From the NCBI RefSeq assembly GCF_937976265.1, contig NZ_CALJRX010000037.1:1-22765 (forward strand): 22,765 nt of DNA, in the 5' to 3' direction. Shown one piece after another: positions 22,638-22,765 of this stretch. The notes under the pieces were generated by a model. The model searched no databases and was not told where the DNA came from. It saw only the letters and a list, made by a program, of their open reading frames with translations. This DNA comes from an uncultured Haemophilus sp. GTDB lineage: Bacteria > Pseudomonadota > Gammaproteobacteria > Enterobacterales > Pasteurellaceae. Made by a program: the position numbers and the translations under genes. Position 1 is the stretch's first letter, and every line of letters begins with the position of its first letter.

Positions 22638-22765
22638 ATGAAAAAAATTGCCGTCCTGATTTCAGGGCAAGGATCGAATCTTCAAGCAATAATTGAGGCT
22701 TGTCAAACCTGCTTTATTCCAGGAAAGATTGTGACTGTCATCAGTAATAAAATCGATTCATTTGG
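22638..22765 (+). CDS. purN: Phosphoribosylglycinamide formyltransferase, 5' part
   Basis: GAR transformylase (10-formyl-THF dependent, third step of purine synthesis). Only the first 42 codons lie in the window. They read MKKIAVLISGQGSNLQAI and end in VISNKIDSFG, matching the E. coli PurN N-terminus with its SGNGSNLQAI phosphate-binding loop; here the Asn of GNG is Gln. The start is 68 bp after purM, with only a weak ribosome site (GTAGAA). The frame is open to the window edge. Confidence 0.93.
   Translation, partial: MKKIAVLISGQGSNLQAIIEACQTCFIPGKIVTVISNKIDSF

Noticed and set aside
1..22765. Tetranucleotide phase-variation repeats, insertion sequences, phage, CRISPR or toxin-antitoxin genes
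   Set aside because: I looked for these because they are common in Haemophilus accessory DNA, but found no supporting sequence. The gaps between genes are short and explained by promoters, leaders and terminators.

Overview
The window is ordinary chromosome from a Pasteurellaceae species of the Haemophilus influenzae type. Three things support this. First, about 20 perfect copies of the Hin-type DNA uptake signal (AAGTGCGGT or its complement) occur in 22.8 kb, roughly one per 1.1 kb. Second, the DNA is AT-rich and the proteins are close to gammaproteobacterial families. Third, the gene order fadL-ogt-mutH-marC-tilS-pdxY-accA-znuB-znuC-mepM ... tyrR ... hfq-rluC-rne matches, from memory, H. 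influenzae Rd around HI0400-HI0413. A non-influenzae Haemophilus such as H. parainfluenzae or a close relative fits, but the species cannot be fixed from sequence alone.

Left part (1-7101): a truncated tRNA-Ser(UGA) with a strong promoter, then rne (RNase E, minus strand) with its own terminator and a long leader. Divergent from rne runs rluC-hfq-hflX, an RNA-metabolism and ribosome group. It ends convergently, with an 11-nt overlap, against tyrR. TyrR here is the short form without the N-terminal ligand domains. A perfect TyrR box lies on the -35 of the tyrR promoter, which predicts autoregulation.

Middle (7180-10840): a four-gene minus-strand operon for ferric-siderophore import (two permeases, ATPase, periplasmic binding protein), in the order of Campylobacter ceuBCDE. 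It lies between tyrR and mepM and is the most accessory-looking part of the window. The binding protein keeps the Arg triad and the His/Tyr pair expected for tetradentate bis-catechol iron complexes. No outer-membrane receptor or siderophore biosynthesis gene is present, so uptake of a borrowed siderophore is likely.

Right part (10900-22765): mepM (peptidoglycan endopeptidase, TTG start) is divergent from znuCB (zinc importer without its binding protein). A 21-bp dyad symmetry sits in the shared intergenic region. Then follow accA with a terminator, the pdxY-tilS pair, a marC-family membrane protein, and the oppositely oriented ogt-mutH DNA-repair pair. fadL and yfcZ are divergent with a FadR-like operator between them. 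Last come purM (GTG start, PurR box) and the 5' end of purN.

I see no phage, insertion sequence, CRISPR array, toxin or defence locus, and no clearly new multi-gene system. The points worth a second look are regulatory sites (TyrR, FadR, PurR, Fur-like, the mepM/znuC dyad), uptake signals used as hairpins or as coding sequence, a Walker B substitution in TyrR, and the siderophore cassette.
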